Of a DNA stretch of 64,000 nt, positions 36,983 to 48,325 are shown piece by piece. This DNA is from Trogon surrucura (Eukaryota; Chordata; Aves; Trogoniformes; Trogonidae). Below the pieces are notes generated by a model. The model had not been told where the DNA came from. It saw only the letters and a program-made list of their open reading frames with translations, and searched no databases. Numbering within the stretch: position 1 is the stretch's first letter; the number at the start of each line of letters is the position of its first letter. The DNA lies in NCBI GenBank assembly GCA_020746105.1, contig CM036628.1:3048001-3112000 (forward strand), given 5' to 3'. Made by a program: the position numbers and the translations under genes.

Positions 36983-37548
36983 ACCATTAAAATAAAGCGC
37001 CTTTTTTTTTTTTTTTTTAACAGGGTTTTTCTAAGTTTTTATTTACATTTTTTTTCCTGTAGTTGTTGACAACGCAAATTTTCATCTAAAAACAGATTTC
37101 CAAAGCCAAATTTGCTGAAATCACCCGGCGTCCCAGTGAAGCAGTGGGGTGCAGGGTGGGGGGATCTGGACAGCAAGCGCCAAGATCTCTATTCCCTCCC
37201 CGTTTCGTGTTTGGGGAGGTTTTAGTCAGGGGAGTGGGGGACTTGGAAAGGAATGACCTTCCCAAAGGAAATGCATTCAGAAACACCAATTAAAAAAAAA
37301 ACCCAAAACACCACCTCCCTCGCACATAAAAACGAGCCACATGTTTGCTTTCAGAATCAATCAAAGCCTAAGCAGAAAAATGATGATATCCTAAAAACAA
37401 TTCCTCTTTGTGTCCGTTACCTGTAGGGTTGGTTGTGGCACCGCTTTGAATAACGGCACCACAAAGGCCCGGGTGTGGCTGCTCAGCAAGGACTGGGCAC
37501 GTGCAGGGATGATTAAAGAGAAAAAAAAAAAAAAAATACTTAGGAATT

Positions 37549-37567
37549 CTTAGGAAACTTTCCTAAG
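37549..37567. repeat. perfect 19-bp palindrome
   Basis: CTTAGGAAA-C-TTTCCTAAG, 9-bp arms around a single base, with another CTTAGGA copy 10 nt to the left (37539) just after a 17-nt A-run. Confidence 0.85.
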
Positions 37568-38134
37568 CTGGGAAAACAGAAGGCAGGTAAGACTTTTCAA
37601 ATTCCCGCTCCGTCCAGCGTAGTTTAAACGTTTAAAATTCAAGTGTGGGTTAAGCAGCTGGTTTAGCGAACAAGCAGCACTTGGTAAAATGAACCAGTTC
37701 CAGACCTGAAAATAGAGTATGATTTCAGGCAGATCAGATGTGGTGGGGGCCATACTGTGTATTTTTAAAGGTTACAATTCTACAGGCACCTTGCCTTCCG
37801 TTCCCCTCAAATCAATGGGGCTTCCTTCACGGAAGGCACCTGCAAGCCCCTGAGCACGGGTTCTGGATCTCTCCTTGCACTTACAACCTCCGAGTTATCG
37901 CGGTCATCAGCTACTCTCTTAAATTTAAACTGATGCAACTCATGTTTTTCAGCTGGGGAAGTCAGAGGGTTGGGGTTTTGGGGTTTTTTTTCAGTAGTAC
38001 CAGCCAAACTTGGTGACCGTCACGCAAAGAGGTCCCGAAGCTCAGCTGGTAACAGCCTCGCTGCTCTCGCTTGGGTCAGGGAAAGCTGCCATGGTTGAGG
38101 GGTTTGGGGATCGTTTGTTTTTTTGAAAAATTAA

Positions 38135-38210
38135 CAGAATCACAGAGATGTTGAGGCTGGAAAAGACCTCTGAGATCCTATGACCCAACACCGTCACATC
38201 GGCCAGACCA
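38135..38210 (-). mobile_element. CR1 LINE 3' end
   Basis: Reverse-sense CR1 tail: 'acagaatcacagagatgttg', 'aggctggaaaagacctctga', 'gatcctatgacccaaca'. Diverged. Confidence 0.82.
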
Positions 38211-38959
38211 CATTTTCACAAACGCATTTATTCTGACACCGCTGAAATTTTGCCAGGATTTCCAGCTGATGCATTACTAGGAGACAGCCAAACCCACATT
38301 GCCTCAACTGACAACGTCTTCCGTGTAAAAAATTAAACGACCAACTGAAACATTTGGAGATATTCACTCTAGGCTGTTTTTCGTGATGTGGGCATTTTAC
38401 TCTTTGTTACTATTTTCAAATTCCCACACATCAAACGATCGCTTCTTTTTTTTAATTGCTTGACTTACATTTTTAATCTCATCTAAAGGAGATCCCAAAA
38501 TGCCGGATCTGTTATTCAAAGCATCTGCCCATCGACAAGAACAATAAATGAAAATATCCCACCACATCTCTGTTCTGCATTGGTCACTGAGTCCACAAAG
38601 TCGGGGTTCCTGAACATCTGGATCCCCAAAGGATCCCAGGGACCCACCCCAGGGTCACGCAGTGGAAAACCGTACCAAGAGCCGGTCCCAGTCCTCTCCT
38701 TAGCAGGCAGAGAACGAAGCAGGAGATCCTGGACACCTTGATTCATAAACGTGCACTTAAAGATGTCACCAAGCCCACCTGTTCATCTCCATCAGGGCAG
38801 CAGTTTGTATGAGCACCTTTCCCAGTTGACTTCATCAACTGGTTTGTGTTAAATTAGTGACCTGAGCTATTCCGGCAGATTTTACCTGCAGCAAAACAGG
38901 GAGAGCTCAAACAACTGCTCTGCTGGGTCATCATTATGGTGTCCACCAGCCAAAAAGGA

Positions 38960-39333
38960 TGTTCACCAGCCTGGAGAAGAGGAGGCTGAGGGGAGACCTT
39001 GTCGCTCTCTATAGCTCCCCGAAAGGAGGTTGCAGCGAGGTGAGGGTTGGCTTCTTCTCCCAAGTAACAAGCAATAGGATGAGAAATGGGCTCAGTTGCC
39101 CGAAGAGGAGGTTTAAATTGGGTATTAGGAAGTATTTCTTCACCGAAAGGGCTGTCAGGCACTGGCACAAGCTGCCCACGGCAGGGGTGGAGTCACCATC
39201 CCTGGAGGGGTGTAAAAGCCATGGAAATGTGGTGCTCAGGGACACGCATTAGTGGTGGACCTGGCACCGCCAGGTTAATGGCTGGACTCGAAGATGATCT
39301 TGCAGGTCTTTTGCAACCTGAAGGACTCTGCGA
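38960..39333 (+). mobile_element. CR1 LINE 3' fragment
   Basis: Plus-sense CR1, about 370 bp: 'agcctggagaagaggaggct', 'gaggggagaccttgtcgctc', 'attaggaagtatttcttcac', 'tcaccatccctggaggggtg', 'aggttaatggctggactcga'. The open frame across it is non-functional 3' sequence. Confidence 0.93.
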
Positions 39334-40265
39334 TCGCACCCTCCGCAGCTGACCAAGGTCCCCGCCATGAGCCTGGTCCCCACCAGAGGGCTCTGCCCAC
39401 CCAGCCCAGACCTGCTGGGAGACCCGCTCTCGCCATGGAGAACCAGGGCCCACCCTGCCATGGGAGGACGTAGGCAAGCAATAACCGGCTTCGTATCACC
39501 CAGTAATAGTGATAATTGTGATAATAGTGATAACTGTGCCCAGGTTGGGCCAACCTTTCGAGTGCAGCCTAACCTACTGACCTAGGGAACCAAACACTTT
39601 TGTAGATTTAGGTCAAACTTCACTAATCGTCGTGATTTCTGCCCTGAAACGCAGACGGTTTTCCAGTAATGAGGGGGTAAAAAACCCCAAAAAAACCCCA
39701 GAGCCAGTGATGAAAACTACTGCAAGGTACCGTGTTACCCTGGCGAAAGCAAAGTGCACGATGCTCAGGTATTTCTGCACAAGGGCTTACGGAGACATCC
39801 GGACACCCCTCCCTGTCCCACCACCAGCTCTCCCAGCCTAGCTCACAGCGACAGAGGGTTTTATTTTCTCCCTAACCCACCTCCAAATACTTTGCAGGGC
39901 CAAAAGCAGCCTTCGCTCCCCGAGCCGGTTGGCGTGAGGCTGACGGCAGAAGCAACCGAGATGCTTTTTCGGCTCGTTACGGAAAGCAAGACGGATATTC
40001 TGTGAAGCCCATTATAGGGCACAAAGTTTCAGCTGTCCCTCAGAATGGGACAACTGTATCTGCCACTGTATCTATTTGTAAACAAAGGCAGTTTGCTGAA
40101 ACAGGTCCTCCCATGGGATTTCATTCCACAAAGAATACTCTTAACGGTTTCTGGCCCAATTTGCCTATGATGTAATTATTTCCAAGATTTTGAAAGGAAC
40201 ACTATATTTCGTTCAGAGCTGTTTCAGGCTCGGTTTCAAGAACTGCACAAAGCTCTTTTATTCAC

Positions 40266-40325
40266 TTCTAAACCAGCAAAAAAAAAAAAGGGGGCAAAAG
40301 AAGGAAAAAAAAAAAGAAAAAGGGA
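40266..40325. repeat. A/G-rich low-complexity patch
   Basis: Two A-runs of 11-12 nt separated by GGGGGC and GAAGG, all on the plus strand. Confidence 0.8.
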
Positions 40326-43300
40326 AGATAGCCTGAAAGGTTTAACGGTTGGTATTAACTTTCTAAAGCTGGTCTAAATGAAAACTAAAGCAAACCGTAA
40401 GGCAATACACACCAAGAGACTTACAACTCATGGTTTTCCTGAGCAGAGCCCATCTGCTCTTCCATTCATTTGGATTTTGAGATTTTCAACGTACCGCGGC
40501 ATCACGACAAAAGAACATTCACTATCACATGACGCTTCGGATTTTAAGTGTTTTGTACGCCGACCTTAACTTAGAGAAAACCTGGAGGGCCAGCAAGACC
40601 CATTCAGCTCCGAAACTTCTCAGGTTTCTATTGCAGAGAAGTCTCAAGAGCGTGAGAGCCCGAGTTAAGCTCTATCTATGCTGGGCCAGGTTTTGCTGCT
40701 GTACTAACAAGTCCTTGGTCCTGCTGGTCTTGATCTGCATAAGTCAAAACCACCTTCTGTCTACTGGAAGTGACTATGCTATATCCACGTATTTGGTCAA
40801 ACAGTCAAAAATTCAGGTGCTCTCTCTCTTTTCTCTTTTTTTTTAAAGTTTTGTTGGGCATTTTCTGTTGTTATTTTTTTTTAATAAAAGGATATTGCTA
40901 AGATTGGAAGGTTGAAAGGCTGGACGCAAAGAAGTCACTTCTTTCTTTATTCTTCCCAAAGAAATTATTCAAAGCAAACCCCTCAATGAGACTAACAAGA
41001 AAAACCCCTCTCCAATTCCCACCCGCAAGAGAATTGCAGATTCTAGGAGAACAATGCTGAAATAACATTCTATGCCCAAAGGATTGCAAAATCTACAGGG
41101 CTCTGAATGGTAGGGAGCAGTTCCAGGCTCTCTCAGCTCACCTGCCCCAGTCCTAGCGAGCTCGGCGAGACATTGGTTTACACTCCTGTCGCACTTTTGG
41201 ACTCTTCCCGCAGCTGTGAGTGCCAGAGAGTAAAATGGTTTTTTTTTAAAAAAAGCAGAACTGAGATTGACAACCTGGGTTGTCACCAGGAACAGCTTTT
41301 GGGAGAGGATGGGGTACGCGATCTACTTCAGCTCAGTCCCCATTAGCGCAACCAAGGCAGTGCTGGTAAGGGTTTTAAAAGAAATTCTGAAGGTAACAGC
41401 ATCCGTGCAACAGGGGACAGGCACCCAGTAACTACCTGCTTCCAGAGAAAATTCCTTTCAACGCCCGCTGGCTTTACGGAAGCCTTTGGAAAAACAGGCT
41501 GTTGAACCAAAATCCGAAAGCGTATTCAAGCGTGTGAGCTCGGGCTTCGCAGCCAAGTGGCAGAAGCTGAAATGAAATTCTCAGCCAAATTAGTTGCTTC
41601 TACACAACTGTTAAAAGGTTACAGATGGTGATCCAACAGCCCCACCTCTTCCAGCCACCAGGTCTGACAAACACTGACTTTACACACACGGCACTCAGCT
41701 TCTCCATGACTCAATCCCCGCTGCGCAAAAAGCCTTTCTTCTAATATTTTTGCGTCTAGTTCCTGCCAAGCTAGGGAGAGGAGAGGAAGGAAGGTCTCTG
41801 AACACCCAAACGTCTTCAAAACAACACACAGCCCCCCCCAAAAAATCGTCTCAGTTCGGTTCAAGTTCAGAGCAGAACCTCACGCTGAGCCTTTATCCCA
41901 GCAAGCTCTTCACCCCGTGCATCTGGGGAATCCTGCTGCAGAGAGCTCTTGAGTAGCTTTCTTAGGTTAGTCACGTTATTTCAAAGTCTGCGGCGTTCAG
42001 ACGTGACTGCTTCCAATTAAACCTCACAAAGAGTATCCTGTTTGCAGAGACACGGGGGTTGGTTTTCAAAGCCTCGGAGATACTATTGCAGCTTGTGATG
42101 CAGCAAAACTGCTCCTGCGATCGCCTGCCTGGCAGGAGCCCGGCCAATTTTCAGGCAGCAGCTTCGCAAACGTAACTCGAAGACGCGACGCCGGCTCTTT
42201 GTTTATAAATACGCTTCCTGCAAAAAGATATTTGATTACTCGGCGACCCGGGCCAAATTCTGCTCCCCATGACACTCATCCATTTCCCAGCAATCGATGG
42301 GGATGTAACTGAGAGGGATTCTCTCTGGATATTGAGTACTGAGACACTCTGTTCGTTAAGTACTATCTCGAGGTATTTACACAGAGCTTCCCAGCCTGGC
42401 TGCGGAAGAACCGCGTCTGCTTTTCTACATCTGCACGTTTAATTGCAGTTTTCTTCAAGTTCGCTGGAAAGAGCAGCATCTGAAAGTCGCTCAGAATGGA
42501 CGCAGCCACGATTTCACTACTTACATGAAAGACATTCACTGTCTTCTCTGCAGAACTTTGTTAAAATAGAATACTGATGCCTTTTTGTTTTTTTTTTTTT
42601 TTAAAAAAAGGGGGCCATATTCAGCATCAGCTAAAGCAGACACAGCTCTCTGCCAGGACACTCAGGGTCTGCATCAGCCCCAGGGCAGACGCAGCAGGGG
42701 CGCCTCCCTGGGACCTCGCGTGGCCAAACAGCCATTGAGTCCCTTCTTCGCAAAACCCTGCAAAACAGCAAACCACAGGAGGAAATTACAAGCCTAGGAA
42801 CCGTAACGCCAGCGCAGCGCTTTCCCCCTGCCTCTCAGACAACTGCCTCAAAGCCCAACACCAGCGTTCGCCAACGGAGCCTCCCCGCTCCCCTCACAGG
42901 CAGGTAAAACATGCTCTGAGCCGAGCAAATTATTCAAACGGCGTAATTTCTTTGATGAATGCACTCTCTGTTTCTGTTTGCAAACACTCTGTGAGCAGCT
43001 TAGGATTTCCTCCAATGCACTCATTTATTCAGGAGTTATCCTCCAAAACTCACTACAAGTAACTTCTGGCCTCTGAACGAGCTGCTCACAAGCAGCTCCC
43101 TGTGCGGGGAGGATATTCTGAATTCAGGTTGTATCCAAGCAAAACCACCCTGGGTCAACAAGGACTTGCAAACGTTTGTTTTCTGAGATGGGATAAATAA
43201 GCTTCTGTTAGGAATCGCAACATTAAGAGTTTTACCAAGTGACTTACTAATAAGGGTTTAAAATCCACTCGTGACAGTCCACTTGCAGCGATAGCGTCAA

Positions 43301-44554
43301 AAAGCGATTACGGAAGGGACGCGAAGGCAGCAGCTGTGAATTTAATGGTTTGGACTAACTATTTCTTCAAACTTAAATTATTATGTCCTTTTTCTGGACC
43401 TCAGGAGTCACCCAGTTCAACTGGTGAGAGCTGGGAATGGGCTGAAGCGGCGCAGCTTGTCACACGTGATGAAAGTAACCTGAAAATGTGGTTTTCCCTC
43501 CATGCACCTTGCTTAATTTACATTTGACAGCATTTTTCAGTAAACAGTCTTCAAGGATCTCTCCTCTCAAATGCTTACACTACTTAACTGCATTTCTTCC
43601 CACAACTCTTTCTCTGCAAATGGCCAATGCTACCACCAGCGACTCCTTGCAAAGTGTATTTGACTTTTATCTCCGCCCCACCTGCTTTAAGCATCTCTTC
43701 CCACAAGATGGAAACTTGCTGCTGCTCCACAGGCTCTCAATACCTGGCACCAACTCCCACGACAAAAACTTCACAGTTCCTCACACAGATTCATTTTTCC
43801 AAGCCCAACAAGTACTGGGCCTTGCCCAGGTTTTAACAGAGCACCTCTCACCTTCCCTCTTTGTCCAAAGCCACGGCTCTTCAGGCTGTGGTTCCAAAAA
43901 GCAGAACACAGGATTACTTTTGCGTCACTAAACCCAGCGATGTTCAAATTTAGGTGTATATTTAAGGGCTGTGCTTAATCGGTTCTTAACGTATAACATG
44001 AATGAGGACGCTAAGGCTTCGGCGTAGCTATGAGACATCATCAAAGAAAAACTGAAGAGAGCAAGAACCCCTTCTCCAACCCACTGAGACAGAGATGAGC
44101 CCCAGAGCATGCCCCCAGCCCAAGGTATTTTCTCTCCAGGTGTTTTTACAATCCCATCAAAACCAAAGCAACCCATCCCACACCGGGATCCTGGCCACTC
44201 ACGGAATTGTTCAAGCGTTGGGATGGTGACACGACCTGGGAGGGGAAGAAGCGTGTGTAGAGAGAGTACGGGGCAGCGAAACCTTGTCCGGGCATCCCAT
44301 AATTAAACCTCGTGACGGCACAGCAAGAAAAGGAAGCACGTTCCTATGGGTTACCTTAAGCGAGAACCTCACAGCATCACAACACGGTCTGCAAAGCGGT
44401 CGCAAAACCACCCAACGCACGCAGTCACACAACGGAAAAAGGCAAACGAAGCGTGGGAAGGGGGGCACGGGTACTAAGTGCACGTTCAAAGCTTGGCCGC
44501 CAGGAAAGCCCCCTTGGTAACCCAATGCCAGGCAACCTCCTGGTCGTTATTATT

Positions 44555-44920
44555 TGGCATCATTTCTGTCTAACGTCTTTACTGATGATCTTGGTAAGGA
44601 CATAGAGTGTATCATCAGTACGTTTGCAGATGACACCAAGTTAGGTGGGAGCGTTGATCCGCTCAAGGGTAGGGAGGCCCTGCAGAGAGACTTGGATAGA
44701 TTGGATCCATGGGGCAAGGTTAATGGGATGAGCTTCACCAAGGCCAAGTGCCAGGTCCTGCACTTGGGCCACAACAACCCCACGCAATGACGCCACGGCT
44801 TGCGTAACGTGTCCAGCTCTGGGCACCTCAATACAAGAGAGATCTCGAGGTGCTGGAGCAAGGGCAGGCTCGATCATCCCAAGGGTCTTTCCCAACCTGA
44901 ATGATTCTATGATTTTACGA
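44555..44920 (+). mobile_element. CR1 LINE fragment with end of reverse transcriptase
   Basis: Plus-sense open stretch 44554-44790 carries the CR1 ORF2 text FADDTKLGGSVDPLKGREAL and then KCQVLHLGHNNP. FADD is the reverse-transcriptase catalytic block with both Asp residues. It then loses most of the following sequence and ends with the CR1 tail 'caacctgaatgattctatga' at about 44912. Only the last part of ORF2 remains, with internal deletion: a dead copy. Confidence 0.9.
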
Positions 44921-47900
44921 ACGTTGATTTTAAACCATTAAAACCCACACTTTTGGGTAACTACTTGGGATAGGAAAAGTGACTTAACTTCATCCGCCAA
45001 AGGACCCACCGTACCCTGACACTGCAGAAAAGGCAGCTGGGTCACTGGGACGTTTCTGCCACCCAGAGAGAGCAAGCAGAGAGCCCCTGGCTGCCTTGGG
45101 AAGAGCCACCAGCATCTCCACCCACTGACACCCAATCCCAGACAGCTCTACTCATATTTTTGTCAAGTTTTTTTGAATCGTGGTCTGAAACAGAAAGGCT
45201 GTGCTCCAAGCCACTGCAGCTGTATACATGCTTAAACCATCAGAGCAACGCATGCTCCAGGAGCTAAAAAGAGGAAAAAGTGAAGGACACCAAAACATGG
45301 TGGATCACTGTCTAGTGGGAAACACTTCTCTGGGATTGATGAGAAATAATGAAAAAGTATCCAGAAAGGGCATTCATACGTAAGAGAAAAAACCCTAAAA
45401 ATTCTACTACCCTTTCTTTTGCTTTTTATTTACACAGCTGAAGGGCTCCACAAAGCAGAAAAGGATGCCTCAAAATCAACTGTGCCTATCAAAAATCCTA
45501 CATTCCGCAGGATTGCATCCCTCACCCTTGTCTACACATGAAGGCATCTGTGTGAAATGAAGTGCGGCTTTCAGGTATTGGAGACAGGCTGAAAAAACTC
45601 TCCATATGGACTCTGTTATTCCTAGTTCAGAGCTTAAGCCTCAGGTTCACTTTTGTTCTCCAGGAGTCAAACGTAAACCCAGAAAAGCTACCTTACTGCA
45701 GACACCAAGATCCCAACTGCAGCAACAGAAATGTCATGACCTGAATTTGGATCAAAACAGCCAAGACAACTTGTTTGTGTTCTAATCTGAGTCGGCAACT
45801 TGAAGCCAACCCTGGAGCTGTGTCCAGGAGAAGCCGGCCCCTCCTGCAAGCTACCCATGGAGAGGCAGTCACAAGCAATGCACTCGCTGTGACTTAACGA
45901 GTCCTTTGAGTATGACAACAAAGCCTTCTCACGCCCTTTCCTTCTCGTGTGCTGAAAGTAATTTAAATGCTTTAACTGACAATTAAAATGGATCAGTCGC
46001 TGACAGCCAGCTCAACTGACGGGCAGTAACCCTTCAGCCAAAGTACCGCTCCGTAAAACATGTTGCTGGGGTTTTTTGCAGGTTCAAGCTGAACACTCGC
46101 TGGCTCCTTTAGTTGGCCAGTCAACCCCAGGACACAGTCGAAGGATCTATGCTCTTCAGACACCGTCATCTTCTGGTATGACAGGCCACCAATCCTAAGA
46201 GTGCTCCTGGGCAAGAGAGGTGGTGCAAGGTACTGGGTTGCTGCAGATTGAAGCCAGTTCTGGTTTCATCTCCGCTGCACTTTGTTTGGTGGCATCAGAA
46301 TTTATTCTTTATCAGTCGGGGTAATTCTTACTGTTCATAGCATTGATATGACACATAGTAACAGTATTATATAGCAATTAATGCCATGCAATTCAAATTA
46401 TTGTCTATTCTCACCCAAAATCAAATCCCCTTGAGAACTGGACTGTGATATAACCAACCTGCCAGGCCTCCACTTATCGATATTTTAGCCATCGTCCTCT
46501 TGCTGGGCTTGCTCCTTACAGCAATAGAGTGCTACAGCACCTACGCACTCGAAATGTTAACCTGACAGGGTTTGAATAATATTGCACTTATATGGTGGGG
46601 AGCACACCACCACCGAATTCAAAGGCCACAACTGTTCCAACTCAGAATTTCACCTCTTCTTTTATCTCTTCTGGCGAAGACGTGTTAAAGGTGAATCTAC
46701 CATAGCCTAGCGAGGTACCAGGCTATCACGTATGCTTCACTCCTACCTGAGAAATACCCCAGGAAAATTCATGCTGTGATACTGCATCAATGCAAACGTC
46801 TCTTGTTTTACACATCGTGCATGCCCTTTTCTGCAGAAAAAGACACAAAGCTCCCTTACACTAAATATCTGGAACCACTGAAGGGTGATGTCGTCATTTC
46901 ATACCGGCAAGAAGATGCTGTTTTCTTGTCCTCACGCAGCTTCAGGACGCGCAGGTCGAACTGCCAGTTCTTCCACTGTCCTTGGACGGCTTGGAAGTTT
47001 CTTTACCACCTCTTTATCTCTTCTTGTGCAAGGTTTCTCTCCAACTTACATGCACAGCCCCACACAACAGTCTGTTCAGCAGAGCAACACGTTTGCCCAC
47101 CGACCATCGCTTGCATCATCTTAAAGTGGACTCAAGACCTGAGGTCTGTTTTTCACAGCAGATTCTCTCTTATCACGTAAACAATATCCAAAGGAAGCCT
47201 CTTCTTGCCTGGACTTCCATAATTCAAATTCTCCATACAAAAAAGTCCTTGAGTTTGTATATTTTGGGCACTCTAAACTCCTAGTGACCTCCAGCCAGTG
47301 CATTAAGACTGCTTTTAATAAACCACTTGGCATCTTGCCTATTACGTTTTTCATTTTGTTTACATAAAAAAAAAAAAGACTCAAGGTTTGGAAGAAGAAA
47401 GAGCGGGGAGGGGGGAAGAAAAAAGGACTATTTTTCCTGCTCCTCGTATTCTCTGCAGGTGTTGGTGCTTTCTCTGCTATTTCACAGTTCATTCTCTGCT
47501 TGACATGTAGAAGATGTGCCACGATAAATGTCCAACAGTGGAAAAGATGAGGAAGCAGCAATATCAGGGCAGTAAACTGAAAGTTACAGGCAGTTGCTAT
47601 TTGCTAGCACCTCTTGGTCACCTTTTAGCTCATTTTGCCTTTGGAGTCCTTAGGCTGGGAGCTGAGAAACCTGCTGTAGCAAACACCACCAAAGCCTTGC
47701 GACAGAGGAGAAGGACAAATCTGACATTAGAAGACTTAACTCAAGGCCACCGCAGGATTGCCAGGCAAAGCTGGGAGGTGAAACCCACTCTAAGAAGAAA
47801 AAATAAAGCACAAGAAGTCCTCTGGATGTCTCCAGCTCTGCTACTGGGGTGGAAGACAAACATCTCTAACCACGAGAGTGTGGGATGGACCTCAGGCCTC

Positions 47901-48325
47901 CAAATCATGGACTCATAGAATGTCTTAGGTTGGAAGGGACCTCAGAGATCATTTAATCCAACCTCCCTTAACTAGACCAGGTTGCTCATCCAACCTGGCC
48001 TTGACCATCTCCACGGTGGGGGCAGCCACAACCTCTCTGGGCAATCTAGTTCAGAGTCTTGCCACCCTCGGACTGAAGATTTTCTTCCCAAGATCCAGCC
48101 TAAACCTGTTCTCCTTCAATTTAAATCTACTTCCCCTTGTCCTATCACTAGACACTCTTGTAAAAAGTTCCTCCCCAGCCTCCTGTAGGTTCCTCTCAGG
48201 TAGTGAAGGCAGTGATAAGGTCCCCCCAGAGTCTTCTTTTTTCAGGGCTGAACAATCCCAGCTCCCTCAGCCTGGCCTCGTAGCAGAGGTGCTCCAGCCC
48301 CTGGATCATAGTTGTGGCCTCCTCT
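47901..48325 (-). mobile_element. CR1 LINE 3' fragment
   Basis: Reverse-sense CR1, about 425 bp: 'actcatagaatgtcttaggt', 'tggaagggacctcagagatc', 'cttgaccatctccacggtgg', 'tgttctccttcaatttaaat', 'cccagctccctcagcctggc'. Confidence 0.93.

Larger units (their letters stand above)
36731..44500 (-). other. upstream PAK3 intron / 5' region, part 1
   Basis: No coding exon recognised. Contains CR1 fragments (36917, 38135, 38960), T- and A-rich runs (37002-37020, 37520-37536, 40279-40322), a perfect 19-bp palindrome at 37549-37567, a short GTGATAAT repeat (39503-39537) and oligo(T)-oligo(A) blocks (41238-41254, 42585-42607). It begins at the acceptor of coding exon 1, so it should be PAK3 intron up to the next non-coding exon, which I cannot place. 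Confidence 0.6.

Noticed and set aside
44554-44790. reverse-transcriptase-like reading frame as a working gene
   Set aside because: Only the last part of CR1 ORF2, with internal deletion immediately after; a dead LINE fragment.
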